This document shows positions 1 to 13,579 of a stretch of 64,000 nucleotides of DNA, in pieces. The position numbers and the translations under genes are program-made. Location of the stretch: assembly GCA_963377175.1 (NCBI GenBank), contig CAUJNA010001000.1, positions 5,001 through 69,000 of the forward strand, written 5' to 3'. The notes beneath the pieces are model-generated. The model saw nothing but the letters and a program-made list of their open reading frames with translations, ran no database searches and was not told the origin of the DNA. Source of the stretch: Effrenium voratum (Eukaryota > Sar > Dinophyceae > Suessiales > Symbiodiniaceae). The stretch's first letter is position 1, and each line of letters opens with the position of its first letter.

Positions 1-1003
1 CTTCGGATCGGACCTACGTTCAGTCCAATAGCAATTTGGGAGTGCGATTTGTCGCGATGAACTGGAATGCCGTCCACTTCTTGAGCCTTGCTTTCACCCT
101 GAACAGGAGTGGCCAGGTTTCGATGCACTCGCTATCTTCAGGATTTAGCGATCTCCACTTTGGAATCCAAGAAGCCTGATCTTAGCCACTAGCTTGGGAA
201 TGCTGACCCCAACCTGTAGCCGTCGTGATGCCTTTTGTCTTGAATATGAGCTCTTTCGGGGGTCGTTTTGGCTCGCTTAGCTCTGATGGTTGTTCGTCAA
301 AAACATGCTCTGGCGGACGTTGAAGACGTACCCGTGTGGCAATGCTGTTGACAGCTGCTGTGAGAGGTCATCTCGCCTGGGAATGCCGAAAGCTAGACCC
401 TTTCAAAGTAGAACATGGGAGCTAACCGCTTTCATCCAATGGTACAGAGTAGAAATACTACCTTCCCCTTCTTCCCTGGCACGAGGAAGGAAACGTGCAT
501 CCGAGGTCGGCTGCAGTTTGCTTTTGGACCTATCAACTGCCGTACGGACCTCCGACAGCTGTCGGGGTTCCCAGTCCAACGGCAAACACACAAGCTACTG
601 AGAATAGGATTTGCTCCTTGGTCCATTTCGGAGTCCGTCCTCCTTCCTTCTTGAGAAAGCAGGTGAGCATGGCTTCTCCCCCCCCCCGGCATGTCGGTGG
701 CTCACATGCCTCAATTTCTGCCACACAACTCCAGTGAATTCGGAGTTATGGCGTGTCTACGAGGCTCGGGCCTCGGGCCAACTGAAACAAAGAAGCAGGG
801 ATTGAACCATCTCAAGGTACCCTAAGCCCGAAGCATCAGCCGACCACGAACAAACGAACTACCATCAAAAACTCGATGGCTCACAACTCAAAACCCTTCA
901 CAGCCTCCTTTTCGCTTCTTGCTTTTCGGGTTTCCCCAGGTCGTATTTGTGTGTTTTCCTTCGTCTCCCATGAGTTCCCGGTGTCCTTTGCTTCCGCCCC
1001 CGC

Positions 1004-4000
1004 CTCTCTGGCCAACTCCTCCTCCCCCCGGCGCCGCGCATCCGCAGCGTCCTGGGCCTCGGGTTCGGCGAAGCAACGGCTGTGACGAGCGACCGACCCG
1101 CGTCAGAGGCTGACTTGGGATGCGTCGATGTCAGGGGGCGATTTGCTGAGCGTTCGAATCGTTGCCTTCCTTCCCTGCAGGTCGTGCGGCCTTGAAAGCA
1201 ATGGAAGAAAGGAGAAACCACTCAGAATGGGCCGGACATGTATATCACAAAACGCCCGGAAAACCTGCGCCGAGTGTGCGGCTTAGGTCCAGCTCTTGGG
1301 TTTCGACATGGAAAACAATCGCAGCTGGGCCAGCTGCCGATTCCACCGCTGCCAGGCAGGCAGCCTTGCATGTGCGTCAGAAAATCCCTAGGAGTCACAT
1401 GCTCCAAGATTAAACCCTCCCACGCTTTTCTCCATGAACCTGCCGTTCGGGGGTCCCTTAAAAAGGAAAAGTCCAAGCCAGGACCCCCGGAACGTCAGGT
1501 TCCACGTGAAAAGGGTGGGAGAATCGGTAACTCCCGGGAACCTCCCTCCCTCCCACCTCGGAGGCCCGCAGGCTTGCCGCGGCCGCGGCAACCTTCGCAC
1601 TCGCAGAGTCCTGGCGCGAACTGAAGGCCGCACGACTCTTGTTGTCACAATGGGACCCCATGCAACCCCTGGTCGAACAAGAAAACGTGTTCCATGTAAG
1701 AGGGAGCCTTCGCCGTTTCGGGGAACAATCCCAGACCAGTCTGCAAGGTTTTGTTCATCGGGAGAAAGCAGCCCCCTGATTCCGCCGCGAAAAGCTGCAA
1801 GCTCTTCCTCACCATCACCACCACCAAAGCAGCAATATCAATATCAACGCACCATGTTTTGCAGGAGCTTTTGAAGAGAAATATGCACGACGCCCTACAC
1901 TGAAATGTGCTCACAAGCCTTGAAAAACCATCAAAAGCTGCTGGTGGTTGACACTTGAAACCTGCCAACCTGCAGAGAGCTTGGCTCCCTCGCAGCTGTT
2001 TCGTGGGTAAACGTCGCAGAGCTGTTGTTGAAAGTGCACAGAGCACCCACTTCTCGTTCCGGACCGAATGCAAGGGACCAAACGCGCCTTGAGGTGGAAA
2101 GGGGTCTGTCTCGAAAGGAAACAGTGCACAAGTGCAGGGGGCCAACTGACCACGATGGACCAGCATTTTTCACCTCAACAACCAACTGAGGAGGTCGAAG
2201 CAAGCTTCAGGAGAAGCCCCATACAGAGAAGAACTTGGGCCCTTGCAGACATACCTCGAAACTATGGAGCCTCCTAAACAATAGTCCACTTATTCACTAC
2301 CAAAAAATAATGGACTTAACCCCAGGGATTCTTTCTTTTTGGGGGGAAAGAACCGGGTTTCAGTCTGTCAAGCAGCGGCAGGCATCACGTCCCAATGACC
2401 CCCGGTGTCGCTCCTCTGCCTCTGCCAGGCGAGCAGCCGCGGCCGCCAGCTCCGCGGCCAGGACCTCCATTTTGGCCGGGAAAATCGGAGGAAAGCCAAA
2501 CGGAAAAATGTGGGAAAACCGAGCATCTGGGCGTGGGTCAAAAACGGGGCAACCCCCAAAACTTGCTAGAAATGGTCAAAAAAGGGGACAAACTGGAAAA
2601 CCAACTTAGACCTCCCGGCTGAAAACAAAAATAGAAAACCAACCCGAACCGGACGGTCGCTTAGCAAGCCAGAGGGTTGAAACTTGAAACTGCGTGCGTT
2701 GTGGGGCAAGCGCCAATTCCCCTGGAAAAGTTGGCTTGGTCCTTCCTTCGGCTTCCCATGAAACACCAACTATTGGCTTCGGAAGGCTTCCTTCGAATTC
2801 CGCAAGGACAGCACGCACGTTCCCCTCAACTTGCTTGTTCTCAGCAGGGAATATACAAGGGAGCCCCAACCACTGTTGCAAGAAGCCATTAATAGTTGGA
2901 AGAGGGTCATTCAGGAGTCAGTCAAGTTTGGTGTCCACGCAAACCTTCCAACCTCCCAACCAAAAAACCTGCCGCTCAGCCCGAGCCCGGCACGTCTGCA
3001 CGCTGCTCCGCGCGCTCGGCGCGCCGGGCCATCTTGGCGAAGTCCTGCGAAAGGTCACACCAGTCCCCAAGGCTCCACAAAACTGTCGGCGTTCCACCCC
3101 AAGATCTCAATAATGAAGTTTTGGGCAGGTGGGTTTGTGTCCTTTTGGGGTTGGTTTTAGAGGGAAGTCAAAAGTAAAACTACCCATTTTGGGGTGCCCC
3201 CAATTTTGACGCACACACCTGTAGGCATTCGAATTGGCCTGGCCATTCTTACCTCCATGGAGCGGCTTCCCTTAATTACCCCTGTCATAGTGTCGGAACC
3301 CGGGGTCTTCCAATCTACCTGCCCACCTTCTGGGCTTTTTGGACTTGGGGCATCCCGTCCTCTTTCTCATCCTCCAGGTTCGCTGACCTAAGCGGATTTT
3401 GGGCCAACGCAGTGCAGGATCTGACAAAAAAATCAAACAAACAAAAAAACACGGCGCCATTTTCCCCCGCCCGCTTCCCGCAGATCTGGACATGGACGCC
3501 CCACTGCCGCTTCCAAGCTCCGGAGCTCCGGTCAGCGCTGCGCCAAGGCCGGGCGAGGGCCAGGGGCGCGCGTTCGTTCTGCAGGCGTCACAGCTCTCAG
3601 TTCGGGTCGAGGTCCGCGTGGACGGAACGAACCTGCTGTGAAATTTGATCTACCCCGGGCAAAAACACTTGGACTGCTTGCCACAACTGGTATTTTTAAA
3701 AGAAAAGAAAGCTGCCGAGGAACGACCTTCTTGCGAACTCCAATGGGTTGCATGTTGATCTCACTGCCAGGAGGAGCAGGTCAAGATGTGCGAGCCTTCC
3801 ACTGTCCTAAGCTCCAGGCTTCAGCAGGATGTCTCGCTTGCCATGCAAAGCGGCTTCACTCACACAGGACCCCCTTGCCATGTGGGCCTCCCACACTAGT
3901 TGCGATCATTTTGAGATTCATAATCAAGACCCTGATGGCTATGAAAGAAAAACGATGCAAGGATTTCGCACAGTCCTCCCCTCAATCGCGACATTCGTAT

Positions 4001-4314
4001 CCATAGTGCGGATCCAATACGCCACTCCACGCTGTCGGCTCTCCGCAAAACGGCCGCCAAAAGTGGTGCTTGTTCAACGGGGAAATCTAAACAGTCTTTC
4101 GATAGGGCAATCCCCTTTTGTGGACTTCTGGCCAAAATCGCGGTTCATCTTCCTGCAACGAACAACTCACCAATCAAGGGCGCTGTTTTGAAAGCAACAA
4201 CCATGTTTGAGCGCCGAAGCCCCGAAAGCTTGGTTGCTCAAACTGCAGCTCAGGTGCCAGAAGCGCTTCAACAAGGGGCTCGCCTGTTGCTCATGCTGCG
4301 CGGCCTCGAGCGAC
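1004..4314 (-). CDS. Candidate small exons encoding coiled-coil segments (partial host gene)
   Basis: Four short minus-strand blocks lie between AG acceptors and GC donors and are open in one phase: 4284-4314 (SLEAAQHEQQ), 3000-3044 (DFAKMARRAERAEQR), 2420-2465 (VLAAELAAAAARLAE) and 1004-1057 (AQDAADARRRGEEELARE). All are rich in Ala, Glu, Arg and Leu, as in an alpha-helical coiled coil. Two of them, 3000-3044 and 1004-1057, are exact codon multiples in phase 0. Whether they belong to one gene, or to the HIT-domain gene just upstream on the same strand, cannot be told. No function is assigned. The sequence between them is intron-like, with runs such as AAAACC and GGAAAACC and no other convincing coding. 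Confidence 0.45.
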
Positions 4315-5639
4315 CTGGGCCCAGTCAAATCAACCCACGCCGCAGGGCAGAGGAAAGAAACACCCAGGTGCGGCCTTTTGCGAAAAGTCGTCTTTCGGAA
4401 GGCAAGTCTCCAAATAATTCACTCGCCTCGGGCTTCAGGGCCGGAAGCGGGCAGATCCCTGTTTGTGTCACAGGCCCGCGTCGCCAACTGGCGCTCGCCC
4501 TGCACTAGCGGAATTTGCTGCTCGCGTTCAGTGGCTCAACTATATGAGAGGTCGACAAGCTCGACCAGGCCAAACGTTGCACAGCCAACTGGCACAACCG
4601 CACTGGAAGCTTGCCGCATCTTTTTTCAGGACTTCGCGACTCACGGGCTCGTCTGCAACGTGGGCACGCAGCGCTAGGTCAAGTTGGCGGCTGCGTCGAA
4701 TGTTTTCCGTTGCGTCACTTCAAGCTCAGCTCGCAGCTCCCAGCCCCCAGCTCAGCCGCTCAGGTCCCGGATCGCAGGCCCCCAACCTGACGGCTCAGCA
4801 CCCCCAGCTCAGCACAGGCTGCCCAGTGCCTAGCTCGGAGTCCGTCATACCCAGCCGCTCATTCCCGCCACCTTGTTGGCTGGCTCTCGCCTCTTGAGTT
4901 CAAGTTCCTGGCAACCACTTTGCGCAGCAGGATAGCACACAGCTCAGCCCAGCCCTGGTATCATTTGCTCAAACAAGCGTTGTTGCTAAGCACAAACCAT
5001 TGTTTTGAGGCAGCGCACAACGTTGAAGCTTTCAGCGGTTAGATGGGCCCCTCGTTGTGTCTCGTACAGTGGGGTTCCCCATCCAACCTTCCAGAATCCT
5101 GCCGGTTTTTGCCATATTTCAGCCCTTCTCAGCTTTGGGCGGAATCAGTGCTCGCAGCGGCACCACATCCTCATGCTGCAACATGGTCCTTGCAGCGGGT
5201 CCGTGGCAAGATCTTGGGCTGAGAGAGCCCGCGCCGGTGCAAAGAGCTTGGGGCTGGTGGCAAGTGTCAAACAAGCAGATCCTAGATACTATGCGAAGTC
5301 AATGGGAAATGGTTGCTTGTGGAGCTCCAGCACGAGTTAGTTGTTCCAGCCCAGGACAGTGGTTCAGTGGCATGGGTTCTACTCTGGCTTGCATCATGCC
5401 AGAAGCACACTTATTTGTAGGCATATCTTCTTGAATCTGCTTGGAACGGCCATGCCAGTGGTTGCGGAAATCATGGGGGCTTCCCCTTTGCGAAACACGC
5501 GATCTTCCTTGACCGGAGTCACTGGATTTCCCGAAATGAAACGTTGGAATTCGCAGGTGGCTTCCAATGAAAGCATGCAACATTGGAGTTCCCTTCCCGC
5601 CGTTTCGCGCGTGAATCTAACCCTTGGTTCTAACCCGGC

Positions 5640-6773
5640 CAGTGTCCTGTTGACCACGAAGTGGATGTGCAGCCTGAAGATGTTGGGGGGGAAGTGCAGG
5701 AACACTGCCAAGTCTTCCGGGCTCCTGCCAGACGCGAGGACCGCACACATGCCTGCCAAAGAGTCTTTACCAGCACCTGGAGTCCACGTGGTAAGAACCC
5801 ACGCCCAAGGGGAACACCCGCGCCACAAATCATAAAGAGCCACCCACAAGTGAACGCCCGTGCAACACAGCTTGCTAGGCAGAACTGCAAAGCAGCCGTG
5901 CAGCAGCCTGCAGCTAGTCAAGAGTCTTTCTGCCGGACGCCGTCTTTGCGACATAATGCCTCTTTCTCTCCCGCGTTAAGTTAGGGCCGATCCAGTCGCT
6001 CCACACCCTCGCGAAGCAAGCTTCTCCAAACCTTCTGGAACCGAGAGCTCAGATACGATCTTTCAGCTGTTGGGGTCGCTTGGAGACATTGGTGGCATCT
6101 AATCTCCTCCCCGTTGGCGGTTTGGATTGGCGGCTTGGCGACATTTACCCTCTATAAGAGAACCGGCCAATTCAAATCCAAATCCAAATCCAAATCCAAA
6201 GCACCAACCAAGGGGCTGCGCACGCAACACTCGCAGACCAGCTCCTCAGCTCTGGGTGGCGCTCCATTACCGCCCGCGCGCCCTCGCGCAGCAAACCCCG
6301 CAGCAGCGGCGCGTGCCTCGACGCACGGCTTGTGGCTCCGCTCCGTTCCCCGGGAGCGAAGGAAAGCAAAAAAAAAGAAAAGTGTCCAAACATATATTCA
6401 TCAATTTGGGTCCGCTACCCCTTTCTTGTTCAGGCAGAATTTGGGCAGGTGTCAGAATTTGGTGTCGCACGAACATCGTTGGACAGCGGAAGAGGGTTGC
6501 GGGATGCCTTTTCAGGGGACGAAGCTGGCGCCTGAAACAGTGCTCCAAAGCGTCACAGCTCCCTTTGGTTTATCAGAGCACCATGTCCGTTCCTTCCAGC
6601 AATTCATACTTCAAGACATCTGGCCAAGTTGGCCCATCTGCTGACACCTCCACATGCCCGTGCGAAAATTCACGTTTCCTTCGCCGAGCCCCGTGGGCCC
6701 ACGGGGTTCCGTTTCGCCTCGGGCCCCACGGCGCCTGCGCCGCAGCTCGGCCGCGGTGCGCAAGTCCCGCTGG
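5640..6773 (-). CDS. HIT-domain protein, scavenger-decapping (DcpS)-like, partial
   Basis: Three minus-strand exons join in phase: 6773-6735 (QRDLRTAAELRR), 6316-6222 (HAPLLRGLLREGARAVMERH) and 5752-5640, which holds FLHFPPNIFRLHIHF. The order 'arginine-rich helix, PLL helix, then H-x-pp-x-LHxHF' is the layout of the C-terminal HIT domain of m7GpppX diphosphatases, which hydrolyse the cap left after 3'-5' mRNA decay. The visible LHIHF carries the two alternating histidines of the HIT triad; the preceding FLHFPPN matches the family's YLHYPP-type strand. Exons of 39, 95 and 113 bp meet at AG acceptors and GC donors. The N-terminal DcpS domain was not found. Another HIT family is possible, so the specific substrate is inference. 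Confidence 0.6.
6172..6200. repeat. (AAATCC)n microsatellite
   Basis: Four to five uninterrupted copies of a 6-bp unit, just outside the 6222-6316 exon and inside the intron that follows it. Confidence 0.9.
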
Positions 6774-7288
6774 CTGGACCAGGCGGTGTAGTGCAAGCCT
6801 CGACTTCGGGATTCGGGGTACGGGGCTATGGAAACCGCTGTGGTGTCCATAGGGCAGGAATGCACGAGAAAAATCAAAGGGCAAAAGAGAGTGGGGCAAA
6901 ATGGCCGCGGCAAACATGGGGCGAAACCAAAAATCGGCAAAACTCTGAGGGTTGGATCCTTTTACACCCGTGGGATTTTTCCCCTGTGGCTGTATTTACC
7001 GCCAGAGTTCAGACACAAAACCAATTCAGATGTGGTCAAACCCTGGATTCCTGAGTTGAGAATGCTCCTGCAGGAAGTGAACCAAGACTCTGGGGTTCAG
7101 AACAAGCAGAGGAAAGGTATGGAAAGGTGCGGAGTTTGGCGGGTCTTTGCTTTTTTAGTCCTCACTTGAACAGAAAGATCTACTGCAGCAACAAAGCAGG
7201 CCGACAAGGTCATCAGGCGATCACCTGCTGTGCCGCGTGGTGTTTCCCAAAAGAAAAGGGCCCTACAAAGGCGCGGTTGAATTTTGGC

Positions 7289-7371
7289 CCCTTTTGGTGT
7301 CCCTTTTGGTGTCCCTTTTGGTGTCCCTTTTGGTGTCCCTTTTGCTGTCCCTGTTGGTGTCCCTTTTGGTC
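7289..7371. repeat. 12-bp tandem repeat (CCCTTTTGGTGT)
   Basis: About seven head-to-tail copies of a 12-bp unit, with two late variants (CTGTCC, CCTGTT). The period is a multiple of three, so reading frames stay open on both strands; those frames are low-complexity and I do not treat them as genes. Confidence 0.9.
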
Positions 7372-10300
7372 AGACTTTGCGGACAAGGCTCTTCCAGCGG
7401 TCATCTTTGGATCCTGCGGTACAGACTGCTTTACGCGCAGAGTCAGTACTGATTGGACACCAAGGCTAGACCCCACTGGTGGACATCATTTAGGTGGAGA
7501 TTTATGTCCACCACCCATGTGGGAAGGGGGTTCCCCATTCAAATTCATGGCCATTCAGATGTATCAAGATAGGCAAGCCTCCGGAACCGTGACCTTGGGA
7601 CCTCTGCCTGCAACGCAGACTCGCGGCCTGGATCAGTCGCCAGTTTGCGTCCGAGTAGATGGTCTTGCCATCAACGCCCCTTGCCTCAGCCCGGGGCACC
7701 ACCTGACTCTGGCAACATGGCAATAGCTGTTGCTTACAAATCAAACGTTACAACTATCTGGTACCAAAGAAGTCTGAAACCCATGCAGAGAACCAAAAGG
7801 CCGGACCTGATGGTGGGGACTGTCCGTCCCGTACTCGCCTTACCCTGACTTTGCTTGTGGCGTGAATGTCCCATCTCGGGGTCCATGGCAACTGGATGTT
7901 TACCGAACTTGCCCTTGCCTCAGCTGCCATAGATCTTTGATGCTGGACCCGAGCCTCCAAACCAGTGATCTGTACAGGCAACTCCCGTTATGATCGGACA
8001 TGCTTTTTGGGGCTCAAGGCTGATTTTCAGGATCCCTGCACAACTCTCGTCTCTTGCAGCCGAGGATCCATGATGCCAGCAATGATCTCATCTGCGCACG
8101 AGCACTGCAAGTCTTTGTAGAACAGAATGTCGCAACCTGCAAGTACTTGGTCACGAGTCAAGAGTCAAGCCCCCCAAACCTGGACAGTGCAATCAACACA
8201 ACCATGCTTGAGGAATCCCAACAGCCAATAATCAACAAGCCTGAATTCAGTATTTTGGTAATGATCCCCTGTAACTTGAACCATCAACTACCCGGGCTGC
8301 GCAAGCCCCCCAGCCTCGCGAAGAAATCACAGCGGTGTCCTGCTTCGATAGCCAGCGGTTCTCGAAGTAATACCTCGTGGCCTGGCTCTCGGAGAACTTC
8401 TGCGAGGGCTTGCAACAGCGGCCAGGCTGCGGCGACTCAAAGACAGCCAGCCAGCCAGCCGGCCAGCCAGCCAGCCAGACAGACAGCCAGACCAGACAGA
8501 CAGACAGCCAAGACAGACAGACAGACAGCCAGCCAGACAGGCAGACAGGCAGGCAGATAAGACAGACAGACAGACAAGCAACCAAATCAATCAATGTCAA
8601 TCTGTGCACACGCCTGCATAAGCGGCTATCGGGCCTTCTGATGATTTGTCTGCTGAAAGATGACGTGTGGCATCACCTCAATGAGCTGAAAGCAGCACGT
8701 TAGATCACAAAAAAGCCAAGGTGTTGCATAGCAAACATATCTTCACGGGGCTGGGTTTGGCCCCCCTCAACCCCCGTGCCAGGGGCCCTGGAAGGGGCCC
8801 CCCCTCCCTGCCGGCTCCTTGGCCAAGGCGCCATGGGCAGAATCAAAATCGCGGCGGTGAGGAGCACCACCGGCAAAGCTCCCAGGCCCCAGAGGCACCT
8901 GAAGTCAGACCCCCCATCCGGAGACCCAAAAAAATCCGACTCAGGGGTTCTTTAAGCCATTTCTCGATGCTCACTTGGTGATTGTGTCAAATGTCATCAC
9001 ATTTACGGATGACAGTAAAACATATTCACTGGCAACCAGGTCAACGCCGGCGTTTCACGGAAACAGGCAACTGTACCTGCAGCCCAAAAAAAAGAAAGAG
9101 AGAACCTTGACACCCCCCCGCGCAGACCAGTTTCAGGTTTGCTTCAGGGAAACCAAATGGAAAAAGCACCGCTGGGGCAAGGCATGGCCACATCTCAGGC
9201 TGTGGCTGGCGGCGCAGCGCCAGCCAGCGAACGCCCATGGCTCCATCCGATTGGCGGATGGCCGAGCTGCTTGTTACACGTGATGCACCCGAGGGCGATA
9301 CCTGACCGGCTATAAAAATGATAGTGTATGATATAACGGGCAAGATGTTGGTAAAATGATGGTAGGATGCTGGTAGCTGCTGGTAAGATGTATCATCAGG
9401 TGGCAAGGTGCCCCCCCCTCCTGAAGACTGCAGCGTGTGACTTTTTGCTGCCACCTCACCGCGAGAGAATACCTCCCAGAGCCAAGCAAAACAAGTGACT
9501 GCACTCCACATCAACACGGGTGATTTCTGCATTGCCCCATGTTTCCACTTGGCTCTCGAGACACACGGTTCAAACCAACCGCAAAGGCTTTGAGCATCTT
9601 TATATCAATCTCAGATTTGAACCTACAATTCAAGAGCTCATTCGAAATGATTTGTCAGTTAGAGGGGACTCCGCTTGAACCTCCCATTTGGGCACCCATC
9701 TTCGGCCGGCTGAGATCCCCACGCATGGCCCCCAGGGGTGCTAGGCCTCAGGTCTTGGAAAGACCAAAGGAAATGAGACGAGTCGGGTTCCTTTCAAAGG
9801 GATCTGCGTTCGATTGTTTGTCTTCGCTTCTTTGAGCCTTCTTATTGGAATTGGAAGGCCTTAAATTATGTCTCCGTCCATCGTCATTGCCTCCAACAAT
9901 CCCCAAACTCAAGCCACCGTGGCATGTGGGCTAGTGAGGCATGGGACCCCTGACGCATGAGGTTTGCCATCAGCTGATCTTGATGGGCGACGAGATGGTT
10001 TCTGATGACTGAGGTAAACCACAGGAAAAAAAACAACCACCTGCAGGGGGCGGCCTACTTTGGGTTCTAGCCAAAGCTTTCGGTTCTACTAAAATGGCTA
10101 GAACCGAAGAAAGGTGAAGATAGGGGATAGAACCCCAAACTGGAAGCATCAAGAGCAGGTGTCGCAAGGAATGTCCAGCCACTGTGCACAATCTTTGAGT
10201 TGGGCCCAGCCTCCAAACCCCTTTCCTTCAGGGGGTGCTCGAAGACCCCAAATGGATCCGGATTCTACGGCCAAGGGACCTTGCCACCTGAGAGCTCTGA

Positions 10301-11293
10301 AGCTGACGCCTCTTGTGACTCAAGGCGACGCCGGGCTGCCCGGCAGGCTCCCTTCTGAGGAAGTCCCTGCCGCCTTGCTAGTCCTCCACACAAAATGTCC
10401 CTTCAAATGGGGGAAAGCCATTCCCAAAACATGGAAAACGCGCGGCGCCTGATGGCTTCACAAAATGATGCCCTTCTGAAAAGGCCCTCTTGAAGGGGGG
10501 GGCAGATTTCAGACATCCGCCAAGTAGGTCCTACAACATGGCCTGCCTGTTCGCGACTCTCCCTTCACATCTAAAAACCCGAACTGGATGGGGGAGGGCT
10601 GGGGGGATTGTCAAAATTCGACAAGGGGATTGCCTTTGCAGTAACGCAATTGTTGCGTCCATCTTGAGGCTGCGCTTTCATCCAACCAACTTTGTTCATT
10701 CTATATGCGCGCACTACCAGCACATACACGTGGTCCAGCATCACACATTCCTTTTAGCAAACCACCCTTGGACAAAACTTTTGCGGGAGACAGACTAACT
10801 TTGGCGACACCAAGACAAAAAGATACTCCCCTTCATGCCTGAATATAATGACCTTTCGGACGACTCCCACATGAATGTTGTCCGGCATTGGCGGCATTGA
10901 CTTGTTGGAGAGATACGGAGAGAGCAGCTTGACGAGGTCTTTCCTCGAAATGAAGGACCCCTTCAACTCGCGGGATTCCTTGTGCAGTCGCAGCATGAAA
11001 CTGCCATCTCTGATCCCAAACTAGGAAATATAAGGATATGAGGAGCCCTGCAATTCCCCAGTTGAAACACCCAACATGCAACTGAAACGGGTTCAGATTC
11101 TCAGGTTTGGGTCAGCGGGCGTTCGGGGTTCCCAGCCAGAAGTCCAAATGTGGCATCGAGAAGGTCAATAGGCAAGCTTGTTTCACTCCCCATATGTGGG
11201 TGTTTTGTGTTTTGTTTTGCGGACACCCTTGTTTGGTGGTTTTAAAGGAAGACCAAAAGCAAGACCAAAGCAGCCGCGCGCCGGATCCTGCGC
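7372..11293. other. No convincing gene; intron-like host DNA with a (CAGA)n tract
   Basis: Nothing here matches a protein family I recognise. A CAGC/CAGA microsatellite runs from about 8443 to 8580. A 163-codon minus-strand frame at 9041-9532 is open, but its codons look random apart from a GC-rich part near 9200-9310. Short GC-rich islands at 8770-8900 and 9200-9310 could be small exons; I cannot fix their frame. Confidence 0.5.
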
Positions 11294-11352
11294 TTTTGGC
11301 GCTTCAGCTCCGCCACCAGCGCCTCGAGCTCTGCGCACCGCTGCTGCAGTGC
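11294..11352 (-). CDS. Candidate coiled-coil exon of a host gene
   Basis: A 59-bp minus-strand block reading ALQQRCAELEALVAELKRQ, a clear heptad-like helix, is preceded by an AG acceptor (CTCGAG) and followed by a GC donor (CCAAAA|GCGC). It resembles the coiled-coil exons at 1-4.3 kb and may be part of the same gene. Neighbouring sequence (11.4-12.0 kb and on to 13.4 kb) is intron-like. A minus-strand frame at 12430-12650 and blocks near 13.1 kb on both strands look weakly coding, but I could not choose a frame or strand. Confidence 0.45.
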
Positions 11353-13447
11353 CTCGAGGGTCTTCGTTGGGCAGGTGGCTTCTGGGCATTGGAATTTGGT
11401 GAGTGAGAAAATTCCATGATTCTCGGCATAGGTGATACTTGGTGAGAGAAAATTCCACTCCATTGATCAAGTGACCAATTCCACCAACCGGCCAGTGGTT
11501 GCCGAGCTCGGCAGTGAGTGAAAATGTATCATCAATTCATTGACCATGGCGAAAGTTGATCGAAAGTTGATTGATGTTGCTTTTGCAGAGCCTATGGCAG
11601 CCTTCGATTCCACTGCGGCCAACTTTCGTGCCTTTCACATTGCGTGTTGTGTTGTTAAGAGACACCAGCTGCTCGTTTCAACGACCAACTTTGGTGAAGG
11701 AAACACCTTAACAATGAAGCCAGGTCCATGCTGTTTGCACTCACGGTTGTCGCTGAGAACCGCGAAACATGCCGGTTGCAATCTCTGATTTTAGTGAACA
11801 CCAATTACCCCACACAACATAGGTGTCGCCCACAGGGTCTGCACCTTGCTGGGGTCCTACTCAATCCTCCACCCCCCAAACGAAAACTTCAGAACCCTTT
11901 GTGTACCTTCCATCGTCGCACTGGCTAAAAGTAAAGTTGGAGGAACAATGGCGAAAGGGGGGAGACGATCATGGTGTTTGGAGAAAACTCACAAGGACCC
12001 CCGTGCGGGACCTGCCCCCCGCTCGAGTCCAAATCACAATTCGGCACAGGAGCCTCGCCTCACCTACAACTAGCTGATGCAAGAGTTGACAAAGTTTGGC
12101 AGCCATCGGAACAGGAGGATCATGTTGGTGGTTCGGAAAACACCTTGCAAAAGGGATCCTTAATTGGCTTTCGAATTTGCCCAAGCAGCGGCCTCAATGT
12201 CATGCGGAACTTCGCCCAGCAAGTCCATACCTGGCTTGGTGTCACAGACTGGACGCAATTGGTTGGCTCTTGGTTGGCCTGATATATTGCAACAGATTGC
12301 AACCATGTCGCCGGGTATCGACGAGGAAAATGTCCAAACTGAACCAACTTGTCGTTTCAAAGAGGCCGGGGTTCCATCCAATCTCATCCGTCATCCAAAG
12401 CAGAACTAAACTAAACATGCCGTTGACAGGTGATGCCCATTTGGGTGGCCCAAAGGAAGGATCCTGGCCAAAGGTCTCCACTTGGCTGCGTGCCAGCAGG
12501 AACTCAGGTGCTTGGGACGCTGACATCCCTGGAGGCGTTGCCCCCCCAGCCAAAAACCCAGTCCCGTCCCTCAGGCCATCGTCTTCTTCGTTTCTCACAG
12601 AACCAGCTTTGACAGAAAGCTGGAGCTCACTGCAACCAGCACCACACAAGAAATCCTGCTGGTGCTTACTTTCTGGAGCAAAAGTCAGCACCAAAGGAGT
12701 AGCCCCCTCTGTTTTGGACCAGCCGGAGTTCTCAATCTATTCCTACACTCAACATTCAAACAACCCTTCCGAACGAACCAGTCAAGGCAACTGCCATCTC
12801 TCTTGATACAAGCAGACGCCTGCGAAGGCTAGTTCCATCGCCAAGGGCCCCATAAAAGAAGGCCCCAAATCGCAATAGGGGCTAGATCGCAAAAATAAAT
12901 CATCAGGCATTAGAGGCCCTGACACCGGCGTGATCCGCGCTACGGACAGCGTGCAAAAGCCTGGTTGACGATTTCACTAAGGGGTTCTTCTCCCTGGTTT
13001 AGTACGGCTTGTTGTGAGGGCCTGCACCTTTCACCCTAAGGGCAGAACCAAAATGTTTTTTGGGCGATGGAATCAGCGCATTGACTTGACATGATTTGCC
13101 ACCTGCCTCGACCGCCAAAATGGGATGTCGAGCTCGCCATTGAGGGCAAGTGCCCTGGCCACGCGAATGCGCTGCGAGGCGAGCCCTGGATCCCGGGTTT
13201 TGGAGGCGAGCGTTGCACCTTGGGTCCATAGGAAAATGCAAGCGTCCTCTTATGCGACTGTGTCTTTTAAAGGGAAACCCGGAAACCCCCTTTTTGGTGG
13301 TTTCAAAAGACAGCCAAAAGAAAATGAACAGCCCCTAAAAAACGACACATCATAATATGATCCTGCGCAAAAAGGCGACTCTTGTGCACATGGGATGCAG
13401 AGCCGCGCACGTACTCAGAACCTTCTTATATGTTCCTTTCACACTGC

Positions 13448-13539
13448 CGGTGGCAGTTTGCAGCCCACTCGCATCCTCCCTCTGTGCAGTCCACGCCTCC
13501 ATTCTGTCGGAACTGGTTGAAACTGTCCAAAAGCTTGTC
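13448..13539 (-). CDS. Candidate host exon beside the insertion point of the 18.4-kb element
   Basis: On the minus strand an acceptor (AAGCTTCAG) at 13540 opens a 92-bp block beginning DKLLDSFNQFRQNGG and containing two cysteine pairs. It ends at a GC donor (CACCG|GCAG). The 18.4-kb element starts only 48 bp upstream in transcription order (13588). If this exon is right, the element sits in the preceding intron. If the exon began further upstream, across the join (an open frame also exists there), the insertion would break it. The protein family is not recognised. Confidence 0.4.
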
Positions 13540-13579
13540 CTGAAGCTTCGGTGGGCAAGAATTCCATACAATATGGAGG

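Noticed and set aside
9041..9532. 163-codon minus-strand frame
   Set aside because: No family resemblance, no clear splice signals and no repeat explanation; length alone is not enough.
13000..13240. Coding block near 13.1 kb
   Set aside because: Both strands give plausible peptides (RIRVARALALNGELD on minus, WDVELAIEGKCPGH on plus), so no strand could be chosen.
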